Assembly (NCBI GenBank): GCA_000023185.1
Contig: CP001622.1
Location: forward strand, 2,852,001 to 2,916,000
Source: Rhizobium leguminosarum bv. trifolii WSM1325
GTDB taxonomy: Bacteria; Pseudomonadota; Alphaproteobacteria; Rhizobiales; Rhizobiaceae
Length of the DNA: 64,000 bases
Direction of reading: 5' to 3'
The position numbers and the translations under genes were made by a program. Positions 1 through 8,126 of this stretch are shown here, piece by piece (within the stretch, counting starts at the first letter, position 1; each line of letters starts with the position of its first letter). Under the pieces are notes generated by a model. The model did no database searches. It saw only the letters and a program-made list of their open reading frames with translations, and was not told the DNA's origin.

Positions 1-1728
1 CCCGAATTTCGGCTCGATGCCGAGAATGGGAGCCGCACGGCTGATGATCTCGCGGGCGATCGGACCGGCGGTGCCGGCGGAGATCGTTCCGCCATAGGCT
101 TTCTCGCCGGTCTTCGGCTCGTCGCAGAAGGTGATCACGGCATATCTGGGATCGTTGATCGGGAATGCGGCGATGAAGGAATTGAAATTCAGGGTTGCCG
201 AATACCGCCCGTTCACCACCTTATCTGCCGTGCCGGTCTTGCTGCCGACGCCAAAGCCCGGCACGCGGGCGACACGCCCGGAACCCTTGTAGCCGTTGAA
301 GTCGAGCAGATAGCGGATCTCGTCGCTGGTGGTCTTCTTAATGACCTGCGTGGCGATCTCATCGGCCTGTTCGCGGGTGCGCGGCAGGAATGTCGGCTCG
401 ATCAGCTTGCCGCCATTAACGAGAGCAGCAGCCGCCACCCCTGTCTGCAGCGCCGTCGTCGAAACGCCATGGCCGAAGGAAATCGTGATCGAATTGATCT
501 TCTTCCAGACGCGCGGCTGGCTCGGCATCTTCACTTCGGGCAGTTCGGTCTGCATCTTCGTCAAGAGCCCGAACTTGGTCAGGTATTCCTTCTGCGCGTC
601 GATGCCGACGATGTCGATGACGCGCGCCGTACCGATATTCGAAGAATACTGGAAAATCTCGGGAACAGTCAGCCAGCGGCGCTGCCCGTGAAAATCGTGA
701 ATGGTGAAGCCGCCGATATAGATCGATTTGCTGGCATCGAAACTGTCGGTCATCTTCACCTTGCCGCTATCGAGCGCCATGGCCAGCGAAAAGGTCTTGA
801 AGGTCGAGCCCATTTCGAAGGTGCCGTTGGTCATCCGGTTGAGCCAACCCTCCTTGGCGCCTTCCTGCGGATCGTTCGGATCGAAATCCGGCGCCGATGC
901 CATCGCCAGCACTTCCCCCGTATGCACGTCGATGACCGCGGCACCAGCGCCCTTGGACTGGAAGTTGGTGACGGCATTGACGACCGCGTCCCGGACGATG
1001 TTCTGCACGCGCAGGTCGATCGAAAGGCGCACCGGCTCGAGCGGCTGGTCGCTGGTCATGCCGACGGAGGCGAGATCGGCAAGCCCCTGGTCGTCGATAA
1101 ATTTCTCCATGCCGGCGACACCGCGGTTGTCGATGTTGACGTAACCGAGGATGTGCGCGGCGGTCGCCCCGCCCGGATAGAAGCGGCGTTTCTCCGGCCG
1201 GAAACCGATACCGGGAATGCCGAGCGCCAGGATCTGGCTCTGCTGCTTCGGCGTCAGTTGCCGGCGCAGCCAGGCGAAATGCGAGGTCTTGACCGAGAGC
1301 TTCTTGTAAGTGTCCCTGACGTCGAGCTCGGGCAGCACCGTTGCAAGCTTCTCGACCGCCTCGTCGGCGTCGACGATCTTGTTCGGCTCGGCAAACAGCG
1401 AGACGGTGCGGATGTCGGTCGCCAGCACCTCGCCGTTGCGGTCGAGAATGTCGGGCCGCGAAGCCATCAGCCGGTCGGGCGGCAGAATGCTGGAGACGAC
1501 CTCCTGATCCTTCATCGCATATTCGACGAGACGACCGCCGATGACGGCGTAGACGCCCATGAAACCAAGGATCAGCAGGCCGACGCGGCTTTTTGCCTGC
1601 CCTGATTTCTTCTTTCGCGATCCCTCGATCGCCAGGCCGGCGGGGGAAGGACCGCCGAACCGGTTATAGACGCCGGCGGAGAAATGCGCCTGGCTCTTCA
1701 ATACCATGATGCGGGAAAGAAACGACAT
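1..1728 (-). CDS. ftsI: Penicillin-binding protein 3, FtsI (C-terminus cut by window edge)
   Basis: Septal peptidoglycan transpeptidase of the divisome, anchored in the inner membrane. 576 residues are visible and the C-terminus lies beyond position 1. A basic N-terminus (KKKSGQAKSR) is followed by one membrane segment (LLILGFMGVYAVI). The transpeptidase motifs are all present: STFK with catalytic Ser308 and Lys311, SSN at 362-364, and KTGTADK with Lys497. The ATG at 1728 overlaps the ftsL stop by one base (TAATG), so the two are translationally coupled. It is the fourth gene of the minus-strand mraZ-rsmH-ftsL-ftsI run, the standard division-cluster order. The product assignment is firm from motifs and position. 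Confidence 0.95.
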   Translation of the reverse strand, partial: MSFLSRIMVLKSQAHFSAGVYNRFGGPSPAGLAIEGSRKKKSGQAKSRVGLLILGFMGVYAVIGGRLVEYAMKDQEVVSSILPPDRLMASRPDILDRNGEVLATDIRTVSLFAEPNKIVDADEAVEKLATVLPELDVRDTYKKLSVKTSHFAWLRRQLTPKQQSQILALGIPGIGFRPEKRRFYPGGATAAHILGYVNIDNRGVAGMEKFIDDQGLADLASVGMTSDQPLEPVRLSIDLRVQNIVRDAVVNAVTNFQSKGAGAAVIDVHTGEVLAMASAPDFDPNDPQEGAKEGWLNRMTNGTFEMGSTFKTFSLAMALDSGKVKMTDSFDASKSIYIGGFTIHDFHGQRRWLTVPEIFQYSSNIGTARVIDIVGIDAQKEYLTKFGLLTKMQTELPEVKMPSQPRVWKKINSITISFGHGVSTTALQTGVAAAALVNGGKLIEPTFLPRTREQADEIATQVIKKTTSDEIRYLLDFNGYKGSGRVARVPGFGVGSKTGTADKVVNGRYSATLNFNSFIAAFPINDPRYAVITFCDEPKTGEKAYGGTISAGTAGPIAREIISRAAPILGIEPKFG

Positions 1729-2228
1729 TATTCCTCCACCGATCCGGTTTCGATCTGGTCTGCATCCTCTGCCTCGCCGCGTGGCGCAGGCATCGGAATG
1801 GGCTGCGCCTTGGCGGTGGCTTGCGCGCCCTTGGTGTCTGGTGCGCCTTTGGCGCTGGCCACGGTCGCGCCTTTGGCGCTGGCCACGGTCGCGCCTTTGG
1901 CGCTGGCCTTAGCCTCCGTCACGTCAGGCACGGGAACCTCGGATTTCAGCATCGGCAATTCCTTGGCATGCACGAGCGCCGTCGATTCCGTCGGCTGCAG
2001 CTTCAATTCTTCATTGTAGGCTTTGACCAGCCGCTCCAGCCGGTTCGGCTGCGATTGCAGCGCCCAGTCGGCCTTGAGAAGGTCGATCGTGTCCTTCTCG
2101 AGCTTGATCTCGGCTTCGAGGCGATGAACCTCCTCGAGCTTCAATTCGGCGCGGTGCTTGATCGTGTAGGTCACGGCGGCGGTGGCCGTCATGACGCCGA
2201 TGAGCACGAGATCGAACGTCTTCAGCAT
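1728..2228 (-). CDS. ftsL: Cell division protein FtsL-like, with a repeat-bearing C-terminal tail
   Basis: Small bitopic divisome protein between rsmH and ftsI. It has a membrane segment at about residues 4-22 (FDLVLIGVMTATAAVTYTI), then a charged coiled-coil stretch (HRAELKLEEVHRLEAEIKLEKDT), as in the FtsL/FtsB group. I start it at the ATG at 2228, one base after the rsmH stop, behind a GGAGG site inside the end of rsmH. A longer in-frame start at 2258 overlaps rsmH and is less likely. The product is 166 residues, longer than the roughly 100-120 of many FtsL proteins. The extra length is an Ala/Lys/Pro-rich tail that contains a 24-bp tandem repeat giving AKGATVAS units. Confidence 0.85.
   Translation of the reverse strand: MLKTFDLVLIGVMTATAAVTYTIKHRAELKLEEVHRLEAEIKLEKDTIDLLKADWALQSQPNRLERLVKAYNEELKLQPTESTALVHAKELPMLKSEVPVPDVTEAKASAKGATVASAKGATVASAKGAPDTKGAQATAKAQPIPMPAPRGEAEDADQIETGSVEE
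1843..1908. repeat. 24-bp tandem repeat inside the ftsL tail
   Basis: Two identical 24-bp units (1843-1866 and 1867-1890) are followed by a third partial unit of 18 bases (1891-1908). The period is a multiple of three, so it encodes an 8-residue repeat and changes in copy number would keep frame. Confidence 0.95.
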
Positions 2229-2229
2229 A

Positions 2230-3255
2230 TCAACCTCCAAGCTTTCCGAGACTGGCAAGATTGGGAAACCCGAAGAGTGACATATCCGCGGCTTCGGCGG
2301 CGGCTTCCGTCCTCAGGCCGGCGCGCAGCTTGGCGGAGCGGGCGCGCGGATTGATCTCGGCCTCCGCCTCGCTTGCCGAAACCATCGGCTTGCCGATCGC
2401 CGCAAAGGTTGCCGCCCGCTCATGCGCGACCGGCAGATGCCGCGAGCCCGACGCCTTGCCGGCGCGGTCGGAGAAGAATTTCTTGACGATGCGGTCTTCG
2501 AGCGAATGAAAGGTGACGGCGACGAGCCGCCCGCCGGGTTTCAGCGCCGCTTCCGCCGCAAACAGCGCCTGCGCCAGTTCGCCGAGCTCGTCGTTGACGA
2601 AGATGCGCAATGCCTGGAAGACCCGCGTTGCCGGATGGATCTTGTCCTTCATCTTGCGCGGTGTAACGAGCTCGATGAGACCGGCGAGATCGCGGGTCGT
2701 TTCAAATGGCTTTTCGGCGCGGCGCTTCTCGATCGCATGGGCGATGCGCGGCGCCTGGCTTTCCTCGCCGAGAAAATGGAAGATGCGGATGAGATCGGCG
2801 ACCTTGGCGCGGTTGACGACATCGGCGGCCGAAACGCCCTCGGCCGACATGCGCATGTCAAGCGGTCCATTCTTCTGGAAGGAGAAGCCACGCTCAGCCT
2901 CGTCGATCTGCATGGAGGAGACGCCGATATCAAGCACGACGCCGTCGAGCCCGCCTTGCGGCGCATGATCGGCAAGATGCGAGAATTGCGAATGAACAAG
3001 CTTGAAACGACCGCCATGGGCGGCGACCATCGCTTGGCCAGCCGCAATCGCCGTCGGATCGCGGTCGAGCGCAATCACCTCGGCGCCGGCAGCAAGGATG
3101 GCCGAACTGTAACCGCCCGCACCGAATGTACCGTCGAGGATGAGCTTGCCGGGCGCAGGCGCCAATGCCGCAAGGACTTCAGCGAGAAGAACAGGAATGT
3201 GACGAACCGGTCCGCCACCGGCATCAGTTGAACCTCCGCCAGGATTCGCCACCAT
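2230..3255 (-). CDS. rsmH: 16S rRNA (cytosine1402-N4)-methyltransferase RsmH (MraW)
   Basis: SAM-dependent enzyme that methylates C1402 of 16S rRNA, classically the second gene of the division cluster. 341 residues from the ATG at 3255. The open frame runs further upstream through mraZ, but that extension has no family counterpart. Near the N-terminus is [14 protein letters not shown], then a SAM loop GTFGAGGYS at about residues 42-50, and later [17 protein letters not shown] and the C-terminal [12 protein letters not shown] signature. An AGGGAAC element lies just upstream. The gap to mraZ is 17 bases. Confidence 0.95.
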   Translation of the reverse strand: MVANPGGGSTDAGGGPVRHIPVLLAEVLAALAPAPGKLILDGTFGAGGYSSAILAAGAEVIALDRDPTAIAAGQAMVAAHGGRFKLVHSQFSHLADHAPQGGLDGVVLDIGVSSMQIDEAERGFSFQKNGPLDMRMSAEGVSAADVVNRAKVADLIRIFHFLGEESQAPRIAHAIEKRRAEKPFETTRDLAGLIELVTPRKMKDKIHPATRVFQALRIFVNDELGELAQALFAAEAALKPGGRLVAVTFHSLEDRIVKKFFSDRAGKASGSRHLPVAHERAATFAAIGKPMVSASEAEAEINPRARSAKLRAGLRTEAAAEAADMSLFGFPNLASLGKLGG

Positions 3256-3272
3256 TCCGTTCCCTCGTTCTT

Positions 3273-3710
3273 TCAGGAACGCTTGCCCGCCAGCTTGCGC
3301 TCCCCTCGTGCCTGCGCCTGTGCGGCCACAAAAGCCTGCGGCTGCCAGAGCTGAAAATGATCCGCCCGACCGACGAAGGTCACTTCGTCCGAGATGCCGG
3401 TGAAGCCGCGAATGAAATCCGTGACCATCAGCCGCCCCTCGGCGTCGAGCCTCATGAAGACCCCGCCTCCATGAATGAGAAGCGACATCTCGTTCGCATC
3501 CGGCGAAAACGGATCCTCCGCAGCAATCTGCCGTTCGAATCTTTCGAGAAGATCCGGACCGCCGACGCTGATCGCCGGAAACACAAAGTCCTGGAAGCAA
3601 TAGAGCTCCTGAACATTGCGCTGCGCCAGCACGGAACGGAACGCCGAAGGCACGGAAACCCTGCCCTTGGCATCGATCCTGTTGGTCGCGTTCGAAAGGA
3701 AGCGGCTCAT
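3273..3710 (-). CDS. mraZ: Transcriptional regulator MraZ
   Basis: DNA-binding AbrB/SpoVT-fold protein that heads the division cluster and, in other bacteria, represses its own operon by binding TGGG repeats. 145 residues from the ATG at 3710 ([19 protein letters not shown]). The two MraZ half-domains show as [13 protein letters not shown] and the matching [15 protein letters not shown] later on. An alternative ATG at 3722 adds MFRV and has better ribosome-binding-site spacing, so the start is not settled. The leader between 3710 and about 3880 carries an unusual terminator-like hairpin. A matching TGGG operator lies at 3884-3918. Confidence 0.93.
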   Translation of the reverse strand: MSRFLSNATNRIDAKGRVSVPSAFRSVLAQRNVQELYCFQDFVFPAISVGGPDLLERFERQIAAEDPFSPDANEMSLLIHGGGVFMRLDAEGRLMVTDFIRGFTGISDEVTFVGRADHFQLWQPQAFVAAQAQARGERKLAGKRS

Positions 3711-3798
3711 GACACGAAACATCCGTTCCCGCAGGGATCCGGACCAAAAGACGCCCGAAACTCCCGATATCAGGCACAGCTTCGCAAGCCGGATGAGC

Positions 3799-3826
3799 AA
3801 AAACCCCTCCGACGCTTCCGGAGAGG
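3799..3826 (-). terminator. Terminator-like hairpin inside the mraZ leader
   Basis: On the minus strand an 8-bp stem (CCTCTCCG / CGGAGGGG, one G-U pair) with a 7-base loop is followed at once by five T residues. It lies downstream of the proposed mraZ promoter and about 90 bases before the mraZ start. It could be an attenuator or the 3' end of a short leader RNA. Confidence 0.6.
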
Positions 3827-3883
3827 AAGACGCCTTTGCTTTGCGATGAATGGGCAGGTGATTGCCCTGGTGCAGTGCGCATT

Positions 3884-3918
3884 TGGGATAGCATGGGACC
3901 ATATGGGCGTCAATGGGA
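3884..3918. promoter_or_regulatory. MraZ operator: four TGGG repeats at exact 10-bp spacing
   Basis: Plus-strand TGGGA, TGGGA, TGGGC and TGGGA begin at 3884, 3894, 3904 and 3914, each separated by five bases. This is the repeat architecture described for MraZ boxes (TGGGN with 5-nt spacers). Here the repeats read on the strand opposite to mraZ. A further lone TGGGC lies at 3851. Confidence 0.8.
3885..3913 (-). promoter_or_regulatory. mraZ: Candidate sigma70-type promoter of the division cluster
   Basis: Read on the minus strand, TTGACG (3913-3908) is separated by 17 bases from TATCCC (3890-3885). The -35 is strong and the -10 weak. Both hexamers lie inside the TGGG repeat array, so bound MraZ would cover the promoter. 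This implies a leader of roughly 170 bases before mraZ. Confidence 0.5.
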
Positions 3919-4137
3919 TGCGGCCATTTTGCAGTGGACGCATGATCAAAAATTTATAACCCGTTAAGTTTAACAAAGGGTTAGGATCACTCTCTCGCAA
4001 GAGGCGCGCAACCACGTTTCCGCAAAAAGAATTTCCGCCGGAGGGGTGCATCAGCGCCCGCTTGAAAGCGTTCGATTCCAGTGATTTATCTCGAAACGAT
4101 CTCTGGATTCGGGGTTTTGTCGCGCCACAAGAGTTAA

Positions 4138-4545
4138 TCGCCAGTTGGCCTGTAAGCCGGGTTCTGTATGGCTCCGGCGTGAACCGGAACGTGGCAGCCA
4201 TTCCTCTGGGACAGCGTTCGCACGCTGCCTCACGCAACCCACCCGGATAACTGGCCTGGAAACCGGCCGGAAGGCCTTTCGGCCCGCCACGTCATCCCTA
4301 TTCGGTCTTGCTCCCGGTGGGGTTTACCGTGCCATTTCCGTTGCCGGACATGCGGTGGGCTCTTACCCCACCCTTTCACCCTTACCTGTCATGACAGGCG
4401 GTTTGCTTTCTGTGGCACTTTCCCTGAGGTCGCCCTCGCCGGACGTTATCCGGCACCGTGTTTCCGTGGAGCCCGGACTTTCCTCACCCTACCGCCTTTC
4501 GGCATTGGTAAAGCGCGGCTGCCCAGCCAACTGGCAGGGCTCCCA
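4138..4545 (-). ncRNA. rnpB: RNase P RNA component
   Basis: Catalytic RNA that matures tRNA 5' ends. On the minus strand I recognise the conserved GAGGAAAGTCCGGGCTCC block near the 5' end (about 4475-4492). Next come the GGGTGAAAGGGTGGGGTAAGAG region, the AACCCCACC/GGGAGCAAGACC core, and the 3' pairing segment CCGGCTTACAGGCCAACTGG, which pairs back to CCAGTTGGCTGGGC at the 5' end. Length is about 400 bases, normal for bacterial type A RNA. The exact ends are estimated. Open frames across this stretch are not genes. Confidence 0.95.
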
Positions 4546-4589
4546 TAAACGAGAGAGATCGCAATTGCTATCGAAATAAATGATATCAC

Positions 4590-4695
4590 CTAGAGCAATT
4601 CCAGCAAAACTGCGCAGCGGTTTTGCTGCCGGAATTGCGTAAGAATAAAAACAGGGAGCACTTCCGTGATTCGGAGAAAAACGGAAATGCTCTAG
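4590..4695. repeat. Small intergenic repeat, family A copy 1 (RIME-like)
   Basis: About 106 bases bounded by an 8-bp terminal inverted repeat (CTAGAGCA / TGCTCTAG), with an inner hairpin around CAGCAAAACTGCGCAGCGGTTTTGCTG. A diverged second copy lies at 61809-61914. It resembles the short mosaic repeats known from rhizobia, but I cannot confirm the family name. Its right terminus supplies the TAG stop of the adjacent FAD oxidoreductase. Confidence 0.8.
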
Positions 4696-5867
4696 CGAAA
4701 TTGCGGTGTGAAATCCGTCGAGTAGCCCTGTTCGCCGATTCCGCCTGACAAAAGCAGCTCGGCCCCAAGCCGGCCGATTTCGTCCGAGCTCTTGGCCGAC
4801 GTGCCGGCGCAGCCCGTCAACACCGCGATCTCGGGCGATGAGCTATAGCCGATCATCGGATAGCCGCTTTCCGTAAACGACACGACGCAGGCGGCCGTCG
4901 AAATCGAAAGCGGCACGATATCGGGCAAGAGACCTTCAACGATGCGTTTGAGATGCGCGCGCACCGTATCGCGCCCCTCGGTCTTGAACCATGCGCGCAT
5001 GTCCGTGTCGCCGTTGAGCGCCAGATCGTCAGGATCGCCGCCGATCTTCAGGTAGAATTTGCCGTCGGGATAGCGGATCGGCGGCAGCAGGTAGATTTCG
5101 ATGCCGGGCGCCCTGAGAATGAGTGACGGCATCGTGGCTAGGCGCGCCGCATCGGCATCGCTTACCTCGAAAAGCGTCACGGTCCGGGCATAAACCGTCA
5201 TGGCAACGGGCTGTGGCAACAGATTCTCCGCAATGGAAAATCCGCCTGCCGCCAGCAGCACCTTTTCAACGCGATAGGTCAGGCCACCGGCCGTCTCAAC
5301 GACAGCCGATCCACCTTCGCTGCGGATCGAAACGACATGATCGCGGATGACAGTGGCGCCTGCCTTTTCCGCCAGCAGCGATTGGGCTTTCACAAGCTTG
5401 CGCGGACTGATGTGGCCGGCCCCCCTCGCCTCGAAGACGCCCGTGCCCCCATCGGGAAAGGCGAAGAAGGGAAAGGCAGCCTTCAGCCCCTGCTCGTCGA
5501 GCAGGCTGGCCTCGACGCCGAGCGAAACGGCAGCCCGCCGGGTCTTCTCGATATAATCGCCGCCCGTCGGCGCCACGACGACGCAGCCGACCTCGCGATA
5601 GAAATCGATGCCGCTGTCGCGGGCGATCTCGCCATAACGGCTGATCGAACGGTTGGCGAGCAGCGCCCAGTTGCGGTCGGGATCGATGGTACGGGTAATG
5701 CGCCCCTCGTCGTAATGGCTGGCGAAGACGCCCTGATGCGCCTTGCGGTCGGTAGGTTCGTCCGGCCCGATCACCGCGACACCATCCGCTTGCCCCGCCA
5801 GATGCCGCGCCGCCGCTGCCCCCATCAGCCCACGGCCGACGACAATATATTTGAAATCGACTGCCAT
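4692..5867 (-). CDS. FAD-dependent amine/amino-acid oxidoreductase (DAO family), copy 1
   Basis: Flavoprotein of the D-amino-acid oxidase/sarcosine oxidase fold, probably oxidising a small amine or N-methyl amino acid; the substrate is unknown. 391 residues from the ATG at 5867 (MAVDFKYIVVG). A dinucleotide-binding GRGLMG lies at residues 11-16, followed by AAAARHLA. The C-terminus has the family-typical substrate/FAD region with GYPMIGYSSSPEIAVLTGCAGTSAKSSDEIG. It is a clear paralogue of the next gene upstream (5971-7164), same strand. The TAG stop lies within the terminal inverted repeat of a small intergenic element. Confidence 0.85.
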   Translation of the reverse strand: MAVDFKYIVVGRGLMGAAAARHLAGQADGVAVIGPDEPTDRKAHQGVFASHYDEGRITRTIDPDRNWALLANRSISRYGEIARDSGIDFYREVGCVVVAPTGGDYIEKTRRAAVSLGVEASLLDEQGLKAAFPFFAFPDGGTGVFEARGAGHISPRKLVKAQSLLAEKAGATVIRDHVVSIRSEGGSAVVETAGGLTYRVEKVLLAAGGFSIAENLLPQPVAMTVYARTVTLFEVSDADAARLATMPSLILRAPGIEIYLLPPIRYPDGKFYLKIGGDPDDLALNGDTDMRAWFKTEGRDTVRAHLKRIVEGLLPDIVPLSISTAACVVSFTESGYPMIGYSSSPEIAVLTGCAGTSAKSSDEIGRLGAELLLSGGIGEQGYSTDFTPQFR

Positions 5868-5885
5868 GCAGCCTCCTCTAAACAA

Positions 5886-5940
5886 TACAGTGCATCTTTT
5901 CAGACGCGCAAAAGACGCTGTAACACTTTGAATTGCTGAA
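5886..5940. repeat. Small intergenic repeat, family B copy 1
   Basis: The core ACAGTGCATC, TTTTCAGACGCGCAAAAGAC and GCTGTAACACTTTGAATTGC forms an imperfect inverted repeat with the sequence between. Related copies lie at 20247-20285, 31584-31690 and 59025-59128. This one separates the two FAD oxidoreductase paralogues. Confidence 0.75.
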
Positions 5941-5970
5941 TAATTCCTGAAATAAATCCGATTTAGGGAA

Positions 5971-7164
5971 TCATGCAGCAGCGAAGACGGGCATCAACTC
6001 GCCACCAAAATCCTCATCACCGAGCCGTCCTTCCGCAAGAAGCACCGCTCCCAACCGCCCGAGTTCGTCGGAGGATTTTGCCGCGACAAAATTGCCGCCG
6101 GTCAGCACCGCGATGCGTGGCGACTGCGTAAATCCGGCATAGGGATAACCGGTCGGCGTGAAATTCGCCACGCAAGGCGCTGAGGTGACCGGGCAACCGG
6201 CAAGCTCCGGCATCAGTTGCAGGGCGACACCCGAGAGATGCTCACGCTCGGCAGCACTGCCGTCGGAACGGAACCACGCGCCGGCATCCTCCAGCCTGCC
6301 GAAGAAAAGCGCCTCGGTGTCGCCACCGAGTTTCAGATAGGTCTTGCCGTCGGGATAACGCACCGGCGGCAGGATATAGATGTGATCCTCTTCCCGGTCA
6401 CCGAGCACGATCGTCGACGGCATATCGCCGAAGATCGCCATCTCGCGTTCGCCGATCTCGTAGAAGGCGACCGTTCGCGCCATGACCCTGATATCGACGG
6501 GACGCGGCAGCAGGGCATGGAAATTACTGAAACCGCCAGCGGCGACCAGCACGCGCTCGGCGCTGTAGCTTCTGTCGCCGGCCGTTACCTCGACATGAGA
6601 ACCCGCATCACGCACCGATGTTGCGGTCGCCTCGATCAGCGAGACGCCGCCCTGTTCGGCAAGCTTTGCCTGCGCGCGCACCAGCGCCCGCGGGTTGATG
6701 TGGCCGGCGCGCTTGCGCTCGAAATATCCTGTGAAATCGGGATCGACGGCAAGATAGGGAAAACGTTGGCCGAGTTCCGACGGCGCGATGATCTCGATAT
6801 CGCTGCCGAGCGTCCGGCCAACCGTCAGCGCCCTTTCGATATAGTCCTGCTCGCTCTCTGGCGCTGGACCGGCAAAGAGGCAGCCGACCTCCGAATAGAA
6901 GGAGATGCCGCTCTTTGCCTCGATCTCTCGGTAGCGGTCAAGCGCGCGGGCGGCGAAGGCTCCCCAGGCAAGATTGCCGTCGAAGGTGCGGGTGATGCGC
7001 GCTTCGTCGTAATGGCTGGCGAAGACGCCGTGATGGGCCTTGCGCTCCTCCGGCTCACGCGGGCCGATCAGTGCAACGCCGTCGGCCATCGAGGAGAGAT
7101 GCCGTGCGGCGGCTGCACCCATCATGCCGCGTCCGATGATGATGAACCTGAAATCGACTGCCAT
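5971..7164 (-). CDS. FAD-dependent amine/amino-acid oxidoreductase (DAO family), copy 2
   Basis: Second DAO-type flavoprotein, 397 residues, closely related along its whole length to the 4692-5867 product. Shared blocks include MAVDF, GRGxMGAAAARHL, KAH.GVFASHYDE.RITRT, GHI.PR.LVKAQ-like and AKSSDE.GRLGA. The start at 7164 follows GAGGTGGGAT, a good ribosome-binding site; a longer frame to 7200 lacks family support. The two genes probably arose by tandem duplication and diverged in the substrate half. No transporter or regulator sits next to them to hint at the substrate. Confidence 0.85.
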   Translation of the reverse strand: MAVDFRFIIIGRGMMGAAAARHLSSMADGVALIGPREPEERKAHHGVFASHYDEARITRTFDGNLAWGAFAARALDRYREIEAKSGISFYSEVGCLFAGPAPESEQDYIERALTVGRTLGSDIEIIAPSELGQRFPYLAVDPDFTGYFERKRAGHINPRALVRAQAKLAEQGGVSLIEATATSVRDAGSHVEVTAGDRSYSAERVLVAAGGFSNFHALLPRPVDIRVMARTVAFYEIGEREMAIFGDMPSTIVLGDREEDHIYILPPVRYPDGKTYLKLGGDTEALFFGRLEDAGAWFRSDGSAAEREHLSGVALQLMPELAGCPVTSAPCVANFTPTGYPYAGFTQSPRIAVLTGGNFVAAKSSDELGRLGAVLLAEGRLGDEDFGGELMPVFAAA

Positions 7165-7243
7165 ATCCCACCTCGCTAAATTCCAGCGATACCATGGCAA
7201 TCATTTTGAATCATCCAGCTTGTCAGGGATAATCGCTTCAGGC

Positions 7244-7864
7244 TCAGAGCATTGCCAGAACCTTGCCGCAATAGGACTTGGACACCGGGTTCATGCGCGT
7301 GGCGCCATGGCCGGCATTGTATTTGAGGATGGTGTTGCAGGTCTCGCCACCACCGAGATCATGGGCGGCAGCCAGATATTTCATGCCGTACTTGATGTTG
7401 GTTTCCGGATCGAACAGGCCCTTGGCGCTGCCGGAATAGCCCATCATGCGGGCAGTTGCAGGCTTTATCTGCATCAGGCCGATTTCACCGTGGCTGCCGC
7501 GCGCATTCGGATTGAAATTGCTTTCGATGCGGATGACCGCGGTCGCAAGCGCAACCGGTACATCATATTGGTTCGCATATTTGCTGATCAGTGCGGAATA
7601 GGAATTGCCGGAAACAATGGCGACGGCATAACCGCTCTGGCGCTCGACCGTCTTCAGCGGGCGTTCCGCCGTCTTGAGCGGACGCTTCGCCGACTTGACC
7701 GAACGCTCCGCTTTCTTCAACGGACGCTCTGTCTTCTTCGAAGGACGCTCGACTTTCTTCACCGACGCATCGGCTCGCACACCCCAATCATTCGCAAAGG
7801 CAAAGCTATTTCCCGCCAGCACCATGCCAACGCATGTTGCAGCAACAACAATCAGTTTTCTCAT
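7244..7864 (-). CDS. Exported SLT-family lytic transglycosylase with heptad-repeat linker
   Basis: Periplasmic murein-cleaving enzyme (206 residues). A signal peptide covers residues 1-25 (MRKLIVVAAT..AFAFAN). Residues 36-77 are six near-perfect 7-residue repeats of the pattern K-x-x-E-R-P-L, very basic. The SLT domain follows, with catalytic Glu114 in AVIRIESNFNP, then GEIGLMQIKPATA, and a closing YNAGHGATRMNP motif. The ATG at 7864 is chosen because it begins the signal peptide. The basic linker may bind anionic cell-wall or lipid polymers; that is inference. Confidence 0.88.
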   Translation of the reverse strand: MRKLIVVAATCVGMVLAGNSFAFANDWGVRADASVKKVERPSKKTERPLKKAERSVKSAKRPLKTAERPLKTVERQSGYAVAIVSGNSYSALISKYANQYDVPVALATAVIRIESNFNPNARGSHGEIGLMQIKPATARMMGYSGSAKGLFDPETNIKYGMKYLAAAHDLGGGETCNTILKYNAGHGATRMNPVSKSYCGKVLAML

Positions 7865-8073
7865 GTAGTCTTGAACACTCCGACCCAAAGAATTTCCGGA
7901 CGGCGCGCCTCGCTGTCATAATGAATACCAGATCAAGGACCGATCGGAATTCACGGTAATTCTTATCATTTCACATAGCGCCCGTGGTTTAACTCGAAAA
8001 CAACCCCGAGCACCCCTTGGCGGACGTTCTTAGACCATCGCAATGAGGAGATAATAGGGAAATGATGTGGCAG

Positions 8074-8105
8074 GCCGAATTTCGCGCTGCAGTGCGAAAT
8101 TCGGC
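8074..8105. repeat. Perfect 12-bp inverted repeat downstream of the amidase gene
   Basis: GCCGAATTTCGC (8074-8085) and GCGAAATTCGGC (8094-8105) are perfect complements around an 8-base loop. It begins 22 bases past the amidase stop on the minus strand and has no following T run. It may act as an mRNA 3' stabilising hairpin rather than a classical terminator. Confidence 0.6.
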
Positions 8106-8126
8106 GTTTCAGCAATTGTCGAGGAA

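Noticed and set aside
2230..3894. RsmH as a 554-residue protein
   Set aside because: The extra 213 residues run through mraZ in another frame and lack family similarity. The start at 3255 has a ribosome-binding site and gives the normal length.
3770..4579. Open frames over the mraZ leader and RNase P RNA (for example 4145-4579)
   Set aside because: The region is the structured RNase P RNA and a promoter leader; the frames share no protein features.
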